The notes under the pieces: generated by a model | The model's database searches: none | Seen by the model: only the letters and a program-made list of their open reading frames with translations | Told to the model about the DNA's origin: nothing | In this document: piece by piece, positions 16,213 through 25,220 of the stretch | Layout of the letters: the number at the start of each line of letters is the position of its first letter | Position numbering within the stretch: position 1 is the first letter of the stretch | Position numbers and translations under genes: made by a program | From: Indibacter alkaliphilus LW1 | Lineage (GTDB): Bacteria; Bacteroidota; Bacteroidia; Cytophagales; Cyclobacteriaceae | DNA length: 64,000 nucleotides | Assembly: GCF_000295935.2 (NCBI RefSeq) | Contig: NZ_ALWO02000038.1 | Location: 1-64,000, forward strand | Direction: 5' to 3'

Positions 16213-17883
16213 ATGAAAAATTATATTATTAGAATTTTACTTCTTTCCGGTCTTTTGCTTCACTTCAGCTGCGAAGACTATATTGAGAGACTTCCGTTGG
16301 ACAGCCCTTCTTCAGCTTCCTTTTTCAACAACAGAACAGAAGTTGATATGGGATTATTTGGATGCTATGAAAGGATTGTCAACAGGATCGGGATAAAAGG
16401 GAACTTACCCTGGATTGTTTCTTTAGATTGTACAACAGATATAAACTGGAACAGGAGTGCCACCCAAGTCGCACAATTGGGTAATGGGACTGCTTCCAGC
16501 GAGAATCTTTCAGCAAGAAATGTCTGGAGAGACTTTTATGCGGTAATAGCCAGAACAAACTTCCTGTTGGACAACCTTGACAATGCCATTGAAACTGTTG
16601 ATCCGGTTTATCTTGCCCAAGTAAGTGCGGAAGCCAGATTTCTGAGAGCTTACAGCTATTTCTACCTTTCAGAGTTCTTTGGAGGGGTGCCTTTAATTAC
16701 CGCCAGTATTAAAATAGAAGAATCCCAGATGCCCAGAACGTCCAAATCTGAGATTGCCAATTGGATTATTGCTGAAATGGACGAAGTAGCTCCAGATCTT
16801 CCGATTAATTTTGACGGAAACATGACAGGTAGAGCAACAAGAGTTGCTGCCTACTTCTTGAAGGCTTATACTGCGCTGACAAATGAGCGTTGGCAGGTAG
16901 CAGCTCAGGCGGCTAAAACAGCGATAGATTTGGGATACTATGATTTGCATCCTGACTATGCTGAATTGTTTACTTATGATGGGGAAACAAGCAGAGAACG
17001 GATTTTTGCCATGCAATATATGGTTGGTCTGAATGTGCACCCCACTTTCAGGGAATTTGGTTCCAGGTTGGCGGCAGGTGTTTCCAATGAGAAGCCAACA
17101 TTGGCATTTGTTGATTCCTATGAATGTATAGATGGCCTGCCAATTGATAAATCCCCCCTCTTTGACCCTTCCGATCCATTTACAAACAGGGATCCAAGAC
17201 TGCACATGACTGTTGCTGTACCGGGAACAATTCACTTGGGATTTCAATTTGAAACACACCCAGACAGCCTTCAGGTCTGGAACTACAATACGAGTCCGCC
17301 GGCCAGAGTAAATAATACCGATGCAACAAATCCATTTGCGACCTTCACCAATTTTTTATGGAGAAAGTGGATGGATGAAAGGGATTTAGGAAAAACCCAG
17401 GAAAATGATGGTGACATCATTCTTATGCGCTTTGCAGAACTTCTATTAATCTATGCAGAGGCAAAAATAGAGCTGAATGAATTGGATGATTCTGTTTTTG
17501 ATGCCTTAAACCGGGTAAGAAACAGGGTAGGGATGCCAGATGTTCCAAGGACAAGTAGCCAGAGCGAATTGAGGACAATTGTAAGGAGAGAAAGAAAAGT
17601 TGAACTGGCAATGGAAGGTAGAAGACTTATTGATATCAGAAGATGGAGGATCGCAGAAAAAGTGATGAATGGACCTAGATACGGTAACAGCAAAACTGAA
17701 TTTCTCTCACAAGCTCCGGTTTTGGATGAAAACACAATACCGGACTATTCGGGAATTCCCAATGTTGGAATATTGAGGGTAGTTGAAACGATGGTGTTTG
17801 ACCCAAATAAACATTATCTGTGGCCGATTCACCCTGTTGAACTTCAGACCAATACAGCTTTGGAACAAAATCCTGGATGGTAA
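16213..17883 (+). CDS. SusD/RagB-family surface lipoprotein
   Basis: A protein of 556 residues with a lipoprotein signal: the lipobox LLHFSC places the acylated cysteine at residue 20. The SusD fold is supported by the N-terminal ERLPLDSPSSASFFNNRTEVDMGLFGCYE region and the TPR-like helices around AEARFLRAYSYFYLSEFFGGVPLI (residues 139-162). The C-terminal signatures LMRFAELLLIYAEAKIELNE and LNRVRNRVGMPDVP are also present, as is the family ending VELQTNTALEQNPGW. It caps the SusC barrel and binds the ligand on the cell surface. It forms an operon with SusC; about 220 bases separate it from the EEP gene downstream, with a possible long-loop hairpin GGAAGAGA/TCTCTTCC (17918-17964) between. Confidence 0.95.
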   Translation: MKNYIIRILLLSGLLLHFSCEDYIERLPLDSPSSASFFNNRTEVDMGLFGCYERIVNRIGIKGNLPWIVSLDCTTDINWNRSATQVAQLGNGTASSENLSARNVWRDFYAVIARTNFLLDNLDNAIETVDPVYLAQVSAEARFLRAYSYFYLSEFFGGVPLITASIKIEESQMPRTSKSEIANWIIAEMDEVAPDLPINFDGNMTGRATRVAAYFLKAYTALTNERWQVAAQAAKTAIDLGYYDLHPDYAELFTYDGETSRERIFAMQYMVGLNVHPTFREFGSRLAAGVSNEKPTLAFVDSYECIDGLPIDKSPLFDPSDPFTNRDPRLHMTVAVPGTIHLGFQFETHPDSLQVWNYNTSPPARVNNTDATNPFATFTNFLWRKWMDERDLGKTQENDGDIILMRFAELLLIYAEAKIELNELDDSVFDALNRVRNRVGMPDVPRTSSQSELRTIVRRERKVELAMEGRRLIDIRRWRIAEKVMNGPRYGNSKTEFLSQAPVLDENTIPDYSGIPNVGILRVVETMVFDPNKHYLWPIHPVELQTNTALEQNPGW

Positions 17884-18105
17884 AAATAAAACCTAGATTG
17901 ATTGAGTAAAGTAGTGTGGAAGAGATGGGGTTTCTGAATCATATTAGAATTCTCACTCTCTTCCCATTGCTTATTTTCAATTTGGTCTAAATGCATTTAC
18001 TGAACAAATCTTCTCCTAAGTAATATTCAGGTCATTCTTAATGCCAATTTAGAGTAATCAGACTCAAGTTGAATATTTATTATTAGAAAACTAAATAGAT
18101 AAGCT

Positions 18106-19032
18106 ATGTATACAAAAAATCCAAGAAGAATATTTTTAAAGAGTTTGGGCATTTTTTCGTCGATACCTTTTGCGTTTGGTAACAAGCTTTTTGCTTTCGA
18201 ATCCAAATCTGTGGAAAATAATGAACATAAATTCATGAGCTGCAATATCCGGGTTGATTTGGAAGAAGATGAAGCTAAAGGGTTCGGATGGAAGGACAGA
18301 AAACAACTCTGCACTGAAATAATCAGAAGAAGGAAACCGGATATTATAGGGTTTCAGGAAGTTTTGGGTAATCAAAATGAGGACCTAAAAAATGCACTTT
18401 CTGAATATAAATCCTTTGGTTATGAGGGTCCTGAAATGGATTTCCATAGTTCAGGTTATCATGGGATTGCAAAAAATCCAATATTTTTTTTAAGAGACAG
18501 GTATGAGCTGATTGCTGCTGGAAAATACTGGTTATCTGAGACGCCATTGATAGGTGGAAGTATTTCATGGGATAGCGCCAGGGCAAGGAATGCAAATTGG
18601 GTCAGACTCAAGGACAGACATAATGGCCTGGAATTTAGAGTTGTCAATTTACATTTGGACCATGTTGCGCAAACTGCAAAAGAAAAACAAATCAGTCTTG
18701 TAATGGAAGAATCGAAGCAATACCCTAAATCTTTTCCACAAATTTTAATAGGTGACTTTAATGCCAGCATGGAAAATCAAGTGATCAAAATTGTAAAGAA
18801 CAGTGGCTGGGTTGATTCTTATGCTTCAGTTCATGGAGAAAAGGAAGCCGGAATGACCGTACATTCTTTCCTCGGTGATAATTTCGAAGGCAAAGCAAAT
18901 AGAAAGAAAATAGATTTTATTTTTTCCTGGGGCAAGTGGAAATCAATAGATTCAAAAATTATTAAAGATCACAAAAATGGAGTTTACCCGAGTGATCATT
19001 ATTTTGTTGAAGCGGTACTTTCATACCCTTGA
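18106..19032 (+). CDS. Tat-exported endonuclease/exonuclease/phosphatase family enzyme
   Basis: A protein of 308 residues. The N-terminus MYTKNPRRIFLKSLGIFSSIPFAFG is a twin-arginine signal (RRIFLK followed by a hydrophobic stretch), so it is exported folded, probably with its metal loaded. EEP motifs are present: FMSCNIRVDL, IIGFQEVLGNQ (Glu), VVNLHLDHVA, ILIGDFNASMENQ (Asp-Asn), KKIDFIFSWG (Asp) and PSDHYFVEAVL (Asp-His). It resembles secreted EEP proteins of Bacteroidota sugar loci. It is clearly different from the Sec-type EEP at 10312, so the locus exports two such enzymes by two routes. The substrate is unknown; phosphodiester or phosphomonoester cleavage is the family activity. Confidence 0.85.
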   Translation: MYTKNPRRIFLKSLGIFSSIPFAFGNKLFAFESKSVENNEHKFMSCNIRVDLEEDEAKGFGWKDRKQLCTEIIRRRKPDIIGFQEVLGNQNEDLKNALSEYKSFGYEGPEMDFHSSGYHGIAKNPIFFLRDRYELIAAGKYWLSETPLIGGSISWDSARARNANWVRLKDRHNGLEFRVVNLHLDHVAQTAKEKQISLVMEESKQYPKSFPQILIGDFNASMENQVIKIVKNSGWVDSYASVHGEKEAGMTVHSFLGDNFEGKANRKKIDFIFSWGKWKSIDSKIIKDHKNGVYPSDHYFVEAVLSYP

Positions 19033-19170
19033 ACTATTATATTTTTCTTTAAATAAGCAGATAAAACTTCCTTAAAATGGTAGACGGTTTTTAGCTAAAT
19101 ATGCCTTTTTAGCTTGGTATACCTGCAGGTTTAATAAAATTGGAACTTTTAGAAAATAAAGAAAAAAATG

Positions 19171-19235
19171 TTTCTAAATGTTTCAATAATATTTCGTTTA
19201 GTTTTTTTAAGTTTCAAAATATTTCTATATGTTTG
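19171..19235 (+). promoter_or_regulatory. Cluster of operator-like TTTC/GTTT repeats before the MFS-kinase operon
   Basis: Three adjacent units: TTTCTAAATGTTTCAATAA (19171-19189), TTTCGTTTAGTTTTTTTAAG (from 19192) and TTTCAAAATATTTCTATATG (from 19212). The word pattern and spacing resemble 6937-6961 and 12981-13004. They lie 35-100 bases before the MFS start. Confidence 0.5.
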
Positions 19236-19270
19236 TTTATAGGCTTGTTGTACAATAATACTTTACGTTA

Positions 19271-20560
19271 ATGTTCAGTTTAAATCCCTTTTCAACCGAA
19301 AAAAAAAATAGTAACTCAATAGGGTTGCCTAAAGGGATGGCATTAGGGTATTTTGCTATACTTATATTCATGATGGGTGATGGGGTGGAGCAAGGTTGGT
19401 TGAGCCCATTTTTAAAAGATTCCGGAATGGAAATGGATTTTTCTGCAACATTATTTACAGTTTACGGAATCTCCATAGCCTTGTCTTCCTGGTTATCAGG
19501 TTTGTTTTCGGAAAGCCTTGGTACTAAACTGACAATGGTCCTTGGAACAATACTGTTTATTATAGGGACAGCGATTTTTGTAGGGTTTGGACTTCCCCAT
19601 GAAAATTACATATTGATGCTTACAGGATATGCAATCAGAGGATTTGGTTATCCCCTGTTTGCCTATTCTTTTTTGATCTGGATTTCATATGTGTGCCCCA
19701 AACAACAACTTGGCAGGGCCATGGGTTGGTTTTGGTTTGTATTTACAGGAGGACTGAATGTTTTAGGAGCGTACTACAGTACTTGGTCTATTCCCATACT
19801 TGGATACTTTGGAACTCTATGGAGTTCTCTGTTTTGGGTTGTGTCTGGTACTCTGATTCTATTTTTTATAAAAGGGGATGACAATAGGAATACAGGTGAT
19901 CCAAATCAAGTAAGACCTGACATGTTAGCATTGTTAAACAGCTTTAAGGTATTTCTAGGGAACAAGAAAATATTCATTGGAGGAATTGTACGGATGATCA
20001 ATACAACTGCTCAATTCGCTTTTCCAGTGTTTTTACCCATTTATTTTGTTGAATTTGGTTTGTCATTGAATGACTGGCTCCAAATATGGGGAACCATTTT
20101 TCTGGTCAATATTCTTTTCAACCTGATTTTCGGTTTTGTCGGGGACAGATTTGGTTGGAAAAATACCGTTATTTGGTTCGGTGGTGTCGGATGCTTCCTA
20201 AGTACTTTGCTTTTTTGTTTTTCTCCATTTCTGTTTGGAGCTGATTTTTGGATTATACTCGCTTTTGGATCCCTTTGGGGTGCCTGCCTTGCGGGGTATG
20301 TGCCCCTTTCAGCATTGCTACCATCATTGGTAAATGAACAAAAAGGGTTAGCTGTTTCAGTTTTGAATTTGGGTGCTGGACTTTCGGTATTTATGGGGCC
20401 TGTTTTGGTTCGGTGTTTTTATAGTATGGTAGGACCTGAGGGAATGGTTTTAATATTGGCTTTCTTATATCTTCTGAGTGCATTCATGGCCAAATATTTA
20501 AGGATGGAGGAAACGCAGTCGAAAAAGAAAGGCAGAAGAGAAGTACTTCTTACCAAATAA
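19271..20560 (+). CDS. MFS transporter, polyol-permease-like
   Basis: A protein of 429 residues with 12 predicted membrane segments. The first (LGYFAILIFMMGDGVEQGWLSPFL) carries the DGVEQGWLSP signature seen in the ribitol/arabinitol (RbtT/DalT) branch of the major facilitator superfamily. The central region FIWISYVCPKQQLGRAMGWFW (approximately residues 137-157) also fits. The second half starts near residue 225. It is the first gene of an operon with the hydroxyacid dehydrogenase, the two FGGY kinases and the histidine phosphatase. I infer uptake of a pentitol, sugar or related neutral product across the inner membrane, complementing the sodium symporter. The exact substrate cannot be read. 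Confidence 0.85.
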   Translation: MFSLNPFSTEKKNSNSIGLPKGMALGYFAILIFMMGDGVEQGWLSPFLKDSGMEMDFSATLFTVYGISIALSSWLSGLFSESLGTKLTMVLGTILFIIGTAIFVGFGLPHENYILMLTGYAIRGFGYPLFAYSFLIWISYVCPKQQLGRAMGWFWFVFTGGLNVLGAYYSTWSIPILGYFGTLWSSLFWVVSGTLILFFIKGDDNRNTGDPNQVRPDMLALLNSFKVFLGNKKIFIGGIVRMINTTAQFAFPVFLPIYFVEFGLSLNDWLQIWGTIFLVNILFNLIFGFVGDRFGWKNTVIWFGGVGCFLSTLLFCFSPFLFGADFWIILAFGSLWGACLAGYVPLSALLPSLVNEQKGLAVSVLNLGAGLSVFMGPVLVRCFYSMVGPEGMVLILAFLYLLSAFMAKYLRMEETQSKKKGRREVLLTK

Positions 20561-20619
20561 AGTGATTAAAAAAAATCAAATTATTAATAAAAAAAGTAAT
20601 AATAACAAAATAATATGAT

Positions 20620-21588
20620 ATGAAAATACTGGTTACAGCCCCATACAATAAGCAGGGATTGGATGAATTGTCTCAAAAGTTTGGAGAAGTAGTCTATAAA
20701 CCATGGAAAAAGCATGGCAAAGCATACTCCGAAGGAGATCTGTTGAGGATACTGGAAGAAGAAAAGGCAGAAGGCCTTATTACCGAACATGATGAAGTCA
20801 CCTCAAAAGTTATAGAAACTTTCAATGAATTGAAATTCATAGGTGTGTGCAGAGGTACACCTTCTAACGTTGCGGTCGAAACTGCCAAAAGATATGGAAT
20901 ACCTGTTTTAAATACACCTGCAAGAAACGCTCAGGCTGTTGCTGAACTTTTTGTTTCAAATGTCATCATGCTTCTCAGGAATACCATGGAATCAATCAAG
21001 TGGTTGGAAGCTAGAAAATGGGATTCCGGTTCACATACTTCTTATCTGCAGTTTAAGGGGAATGAACTTGCTGGTAAAAAAGTGGGTATGGTAGGTTTTG
21101 GTGCTGTCGGTCAGCATATAGCTAAAATTCTAAAAAACTTTCCTTGCGAAATATTATATTACGATCCCTATTTGGAGGGAGAATTCCCTTATACTAAATC
21201 AGAGTTGACCACAATTTTTAAAGATTGTCAAATCGTATCTGTTAACCTTCCTGCAACAAAGACCACAAAAAATTTTATTGATAAAAAACTCATTGACAAA
21301 ATGAGTCCGGACGCAGTTCTTGTTAATATGTCAAGGGCAATGGTTGTAAACCGAAAAGATTTATTCAATGCTCTTAGTTCAAATAGGATACGGGGAGCAG
21401 TTATTGACGTTTTTGATCATGAGCCACCTGATGAAGCAGATTATAACCTTATTAACCTTGACAATGTACTGGCAACTCCCCATATAGCAGGGGCAACTCA
21501 CGAGGTGGAAGATCATCATGTTACCATTATGAATATGGCGTTATCTGATTATTTTATTGAGCAAAACAACGAATTGATAAAATCCTGA
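20620..21588 (+). CDS. D-isomer-specific 2-hydroxyacid dehydrogenase
   Basis: A protein of 322 residues with the complete family layout. The Rossmann motif VGMVGFGAVGQHIAKIL is at about residues 152-168. The catalytic triad can be seen as Arg in VNMSRAMVV, Glu in VFDHEPP and His in TPHIAGATHE. It uses NAD(P)H to interconvert a 2-keto and a D-2-hydroxy acid (phosphoglycerate-dehydrogenase-like branch). It lies between a polyol permease and a LsrK-like FGGY kinase; 2-hydroxyacid dehydrogenases also occur beside LsrK-like kinases in other bacteria, though their substrate is unclear. It ends 4 bases before the kinase, consistent with translational coupling. Confidence 0.9.
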   Translation: MKILVTAPYNKQGLDELSQKFGEVVYKPWKKHGKAYSEGDLLRILEEEKAEGLITEHDEVTSKVIETFNELKFIGVCRGTPSNVAVETAKRYGIPVLNTPARNAQAVAELFVSNVIMLLRNTMESIKWLEARKWDSGSHTSYLQFKGNELAGKKVGMVGFGAVGQHIAKILKNFPCEILYYDPYLEGEFPYTKSELTTIFKDCQIVSVNLPATKTTKNFIDKKLIDKMSPDAVLVNMSRAMVVNRKDLFNALSSNRIRGAVIDVFDHEPPDEADYNLINLDNVLATPHIAGATHEVEDHHVTIMNMALSDYFIEQNNELIKS

Positions 21589-21592
21589 TTTT

Positions 21593-23065
21593 ATGGCAAA
21601 GAAACCTGTTTACCTAATTATTGATGTAGGCACCGGTAATGTTAGGGTAGCCATCACTGAAACAGATGGCCATATTTTGTCTTTATCGAGACAAAATATG
21701 GACTATAATAGAGATTATGATTTCAGTAATGCCCTTTTCTTCGATCCTCAGGTCATATTGAATAAAATCTTCCTTGCCGTAAAAGAGGTATTGCTGCATG
21801 TAAATTCCGATGAATTCGAATTGCAAGCAATAACAGTTTCCAGTCAGAGGGAGGGGATTGTATTGTTGGATATGGATGGAATTGCTTTTGTGGGTTACCC
21901 AAACCATGATCACAGAGGACGTGCCTGGGAACAATCCATTGGAAACAAAGACCGTATTTATAAATTGACTGGAAGAAATCCTACTTCCTTATTCTCTGTT
22001 TTTAAATTGATAGGTACCAAAAAAAAGCAACCTAATGTATTCCAGAAAATCCATAAGGCTTTAAGTATCAGTGACTGGGTACAATACGAGTTGTCAGGAA
22101 AGATGGGATATGAACACTCTCAGGCTTCGGAAACCCTGCTATACGATGTTGCTAAAATGTCCTGGTCCAAAGAATTGGAAAAGATATTTGAAATTCCTCT
22201 TGAGTTCATGCCAGACCTACATAGCTCAGGGGATATTTTGGGCGTTGTTAAGCCAGAAATTGCCAAAAACTTGATGATAAGCCCTGAAGTCGTAATTATT
22301 GTGGGAGGTTCGGATACCCAGTTGGCAATTATGAGTACAAAGCCGGCTATCAAAGACATTATAATTGTTTCCGGCACTACCACTCCCTGTGTTAAGCTTG
22401 TCAGTGAATACTTATTGGATAAAAGTCAAAGAACCTGGACTGGGAGACATACAGTTGGAAAACAATTTGTTCTTGAAACGAATGCTGGTGTAACTGGCCT
22501 TAATATCCAAAAGTTAAAAGCATTACTTTACCCTTCAGAAGGCTATGAACAAATAGAACGAGAACTTCCCAATATAGATTCTAATGAGACACTTGCCAGT
22601 CTAGGCTCTACAATATCCGGGAAATCACCTTTGAATCTAGGAGGATTTTTCTTTGATGTTCCTATTGGTAATAACTTAGGGAGAGCTGAAATTTTTGATG
22701 CAGCATTATGGGATATTGCCTGTAGCATTTATGAAAATTACTGTATTTTAAATGAGTTGGAGCCAGACAATATGGATTATGTTTGGGGTTGTGGCGGAGG
22801 TTTCCAAAGCCCAAGACTTATAAATTACCTTAGTGGTTTACTTAAAAAGGAAATAAGGATTAGAAAGGGTTTTAACCAAGCTTCTGTATCAGGTGCTACG
22901 GTGGTATGCAATGAAACCCTTGGATTCGATTCAAAAGTACCTGATTTCTATACTATTAAATTTGATGGTAATTCTGAGGTGATAAACAGGCGATATACGC
23001 AATGGAAAAGCTTGAGGAAAGCGCTGCATAATTTTGAAACGGAAATTAATTCTTCTTATGAATAG
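21593..23065 (+). CDS. FGGY carbohydrate kinase, LsrK-like branch
   Basis: A protein of 490 residues with both halves of the FGGY fold. The N-terminal phosphate motif is YLIIDVGTGNVRVAITETDG, and ITVSSQREGIVLLDMDG carries the SxxREGIVL pattern typical of LsrK-like kinases. HDHRGRAWEQSIG follows in the sugar-binding half. The ATPase half includes IVGGSDTQLAIMSTK, IVSGTTTPCVKL and VWGCGGGFQSPRL. LsrK phosphorylates autoinducer-2, but this branch holds many kinases of unknown sugar; I do not claim AI-2 as substrate, since no Lsr transporter or LsrR is present. The stop overlaps the next kinase by 8 bases. Confidence 0.9.
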   Translation: MAKKPVYLIIDVGTGNVRVAITETDGHILSLSRQNMDYNRDYDFSNALFFDPQVILNKIFLAVKEVLLHVNSDEFELQAITVSSQREGIVLLDMDGIAFVGYPNHDHRGRAWEQSIGNKDRIYKLTGRNPTSLFSVFKLIGTKKKQPNVFQKIHKALSISDWVQYELSGKMGYEHSQASETLLYDVAKMSWSKELEKIFEIPLEFMPDLHSSGDILGVVKPEIAKNLMISPEVVIIVGGSDTQLAIMSTKPAIKDIIIVSGTTTPCVKLVSEYLLDKSQRTWTGRHTVGKQFVLETNAGVTGLNIQKLKALLYPSEGYEQIERELPNIDSNETLASLGSTISGKSPLNLGGFFFDVPIGNNLGRAEIFDAALWDIACSIYENYCILNELEPDNMDYVWGCGGGFQSPRLINYLSGLLKKEIRIRKGFNQASVSGATVVCNETLGFDSKVPDFYTIKFDGNSEVINRRYTQWKSLRKALHNFETEINSSYE

Positions 23066-24500
23066 GACATATTTTTTTGGGTTGGACGTTGGAACACAAG
23101 GTGTGCGAGGAATTTTAGTTGACAGCTTTGGGGAGGTAGTAGCCCAGTCCCAGAAGGAATTCCCTTTAAATGTTGAAATGCGTCAGGAGCAATCACCCTT
23201 GATGTGGTGGGATAAATGTGTCGAAGTCATTTCGAATGTTTTGAGAAGTAACAATGCCATTAAACCCGAATCAATTCTTGGAATAGCCGTAACTTCTACT
23301 TCAGGGACTGTAATTCCGTTGGACAGTGAAAATCGCCCAATTCACAATGCCTTGATGTACAGCGACAAAAGGGCCTCTGTAATAAGTGCAAAGGTGATTT
23401 CCATTGCTTCCAATGCTCTTGAGTCAGAGTTCATCGGATTCAATGAATCCAGTGGTTTGGCTAAAATTGTCTGGTTTGGACAGGCTTTTCCTGAAAAAGC
23501 TAAGAAAGTGAGGAAGTGGGTTCATGCCGCTGATTATATTTCAGGTAAACTAAGTGGAGTTTGGGGACTTACCGACTTTACGAATGCTTTAAAGTCAGGA
23601 TATGATGTTCAACGTGGCTATTGGCCGGATTTTATTGAAGCTGGATTAGGTATTTCTAAGGAGATTTTACCAGAAGTTATTCCCTCCGGAAGTGTTATCG
23701 GTTATGTAAAGTCAGATGTCTCATCGGATACCGGTCTTTCAAGCCAAACAAAAGTGGTTGTTGGTATGACTGATGGATGTGCTTCTCAAATTGCTTCAGG
23801 TGCCCTAAAACCAGGTGATTGGAATACTACCATCGGTACCACAATGGTAATAAAAGGAGTGACAGAAAAAAGAGTAACTGATTCTGAAGGTCGGGTTTAC
23901 AGCCATAGGCATCCTCAGGGCTTCTGGATGCCAGGAGGAGCAAGCAATATTGGATCTGATTGGGTAAAAGTTGATTTCAATGAAGGGCTTGAAAAATACG
24001 AAAAGGAGTCCGAAAAGCTTATTCCTACGGGTTTGTTGAGTTACCCTCTTATGGGCAAAGGTGAACGCTTCCCGTTCCTAAACAAGGAAGCGGTTGGTTT
24101 TAAACCGATGAACATCAATAAAAATTCACTTTTTAGTGCAAATATGGAGGGAGTGGCCTATCTGGAAAAGTATTCCTTCGCACTTATGAACAAGTTGTCA
24201 GGAGAAGAAATTAAGGCTGTTTTTACCGCAGGAGGAGGATCCAAAAACAAAGTGTGGGTACAAATTAGAAGTGATGTTTTGAACTTGCCTGTTATTCAAA
24301 TGAAATATACAAGTGGAGCGTTTGGAGCAGCAGTATTGGCTTCTTCCCAAACCTATTATAAAAATCTAATCGAGGCAGGTTCAATGCTGATTCAACCTTC
24401 CAGGACTTACTACCCAAATACTCAAAGAGTGAGTGCATATGCGGATCATTATAAAGAATATGTAGCACTTTTGGTTAATAAAGGATATATAAAAACTTAA
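23058..24500 (+). CDS. FGGY carbohydrate kinase, xylulokinase/ribulokinase-like
   Basis: About 480 residues. I choose ATG 23058 (MNRTYFFGLDVGTQGVRG) because it places the phosphate-1 motif at the usual distance; an in-frame ATG at 23034 adds eight residues inside the upstream gene. Other motifs: IAVTSTSGTVIPLD, the sugar-site region YSDKRA, VVVGMTDGCASQIASGA, DWNTTIGTTMVIKG and AVFTAGGGSKNKVW. The sequence is clearly distinct from the neighbouring kinase and closer to the XK-1/SePSK-type D-ribulokinases. ATGAATAG is shared between the stop of the first kinase and this start, so the two are translated together. Two non-redundant FGGY kinases in tandem suggest two sugar intermediates or a heteromer. 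Confidence 0.88.
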   Translation: MNRTYFFGLDVGTQGVRGILVDSFGEVVAQSQKEFPLNVEMRQEQSPLMWWDKCVEVISNVLRSNNAIKPESILGIAVTSTSGTVIPLDSENRPIHNALMYSDKRASVISAKVISIASNALESEFIGFNESSGLAKIVWFGQAFPEKAKKVRKWVHAADYISGKLSGVWGLTDFTNALKSGYDVQRGYWPDFIEAGLGISKEILPEVIPSGSVIGYVKSDVSSDTGLSSQTKVVVGMTDGCASQIASGALKPGDWNTTIGTTMVIKGVTEKRVTDSEGRVYSHRHPQGFWMPGGASNIGSDWVKVDFNEGLEKYEKESEKLIPTGLLSYPLMGKGERFPFLNKEAVGFKPMNINKNSLFSANMEGVAYLEKYSFALMNKLSGEEIKAVFTAGGGSKNKVWVQIRSDVLNLPVIQMKYTSGAFGAAVLASSQTYYKNLIEAGSMLIQPSRTYYPNTQRVSAYADHYKEYVALLVNKGYIKT

Positions 24501-24501
24501 G

Positions 24502-25110
24502 ATGAACAAACTAACAGTTTATTTAGTAAGGCATGGAGAAACTTCCTTTAACGCCGAAGGAAATAAGTATTGCGGTAGAACAGATGTAGCCTTGAATGAA
24601 GTAGGGAAAAAGCAGGCCGAGAATTTATGCTCGTATTTTAAGGATACCCATATTGATGTTGCTTTTAGTTCACCTTTGAAAAGGGCTAATTCTACAGCAA
24701 AAATTTTACTGCCAAATCAAGAAATATTCGTAGATAACAGACTAGTGGAGTTGGATTTTGGCAAATGGGAGGGAAAAACCAGAGAGGAATTTGTAATAGA
24801 GTCTCCGGAATTATGGGATAAGTGGAACTCTGATCCCTCCAATAATAGGGCAGGAGGGACCGGGGAAACTGCCAACGAAGCAGTAATGAGAATCAATGAT
24901 TTCTTCAATGAGATTGAGGGGCAGTACCAACAAAAGAATATTTTAATGGTTGCCCACAATACAATCAACAGGTTTTTTCTTTGTAGCCAACTTGGGATGC
25001 CTTTTAGAAACTATCGTAAAATCTTTCAGGAAAATTGTGCCATCACCAAATTTGAAATAGACCAAAAAGAAGGTTTTATTCTTAAAAAATTAAACTGTAG
25101 GTCTTTTTAA
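24502..25110 (+). CDS. Histidine phosphatase (phosphoglycerate mutase-like)
   Basis: A protein of 202 residues. The catalytic RHG box is YLVRHGETSFNAEG at about residues 8-21, with Arg and His adjacent. A second phospho-site Arg lies in FSSPLKRANSTAKIL, an acid in LVELDFGKWEGKTREEF, and the second His in MVAHNTINRFFLC. Size and the GKWEG motif match small CobC/GpmB-type phosphatases rather than glycolytic mutase. It begins one base after the second kinase stop, so it belongs to the kinase operon. In that context it could dephosphorylate or isomerise a sugar phosphate made by the kinases; this is inference. Confidence 0.88.
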   Translation: MNKLTVYLVRHGETSFNAEGNKYCGRTDVALNEVGKKQAENLCSYFKDTHIDVAFSSPLKRANSTAKILLPNQEIFVDNRLVELDFGKWEGKTREEFVIESPELWDKWNSDPSNNRAGGTGETANEAVMRINDFFNEIEGQYQQKNILMVAHNTINRFFLCSQLGMPFRNYRKIFQENCAITKFEIDQKEGFILKKLNCRSF

Positions 25111-25220
25111 CAGGCTTAAGTATTCAATTGAAATTTAAAAGCACAACGTAAAGGGACTAAATGAGATGACGCATTCCCGATCCAGAGTTTTAACTCCTGA
25201 ACATCACAAAAAATATACTT

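Noticed and set aside
16693-17259. 188-codon leftward frame inside the SusD gene
   Set aside because: Antisense shadow of a gene with strong SusD motifs.
17918-17964. GGAAGAGA/TCTCTTCC inverted repeat after SusD as a terminator
   Set aside because: The loop is 31 bases and no T-run follows; kept only as a note in the SusD entry.
21593-24500. Autoinducer-2 uptake and processing (Lsr) system
   Set aside because: One kinase is LsrK-like, but LsrR, LsrACDB, LsrF and LsrG are absent and a polyol permease is present instead, so AI-2 is not supported as the substrate.
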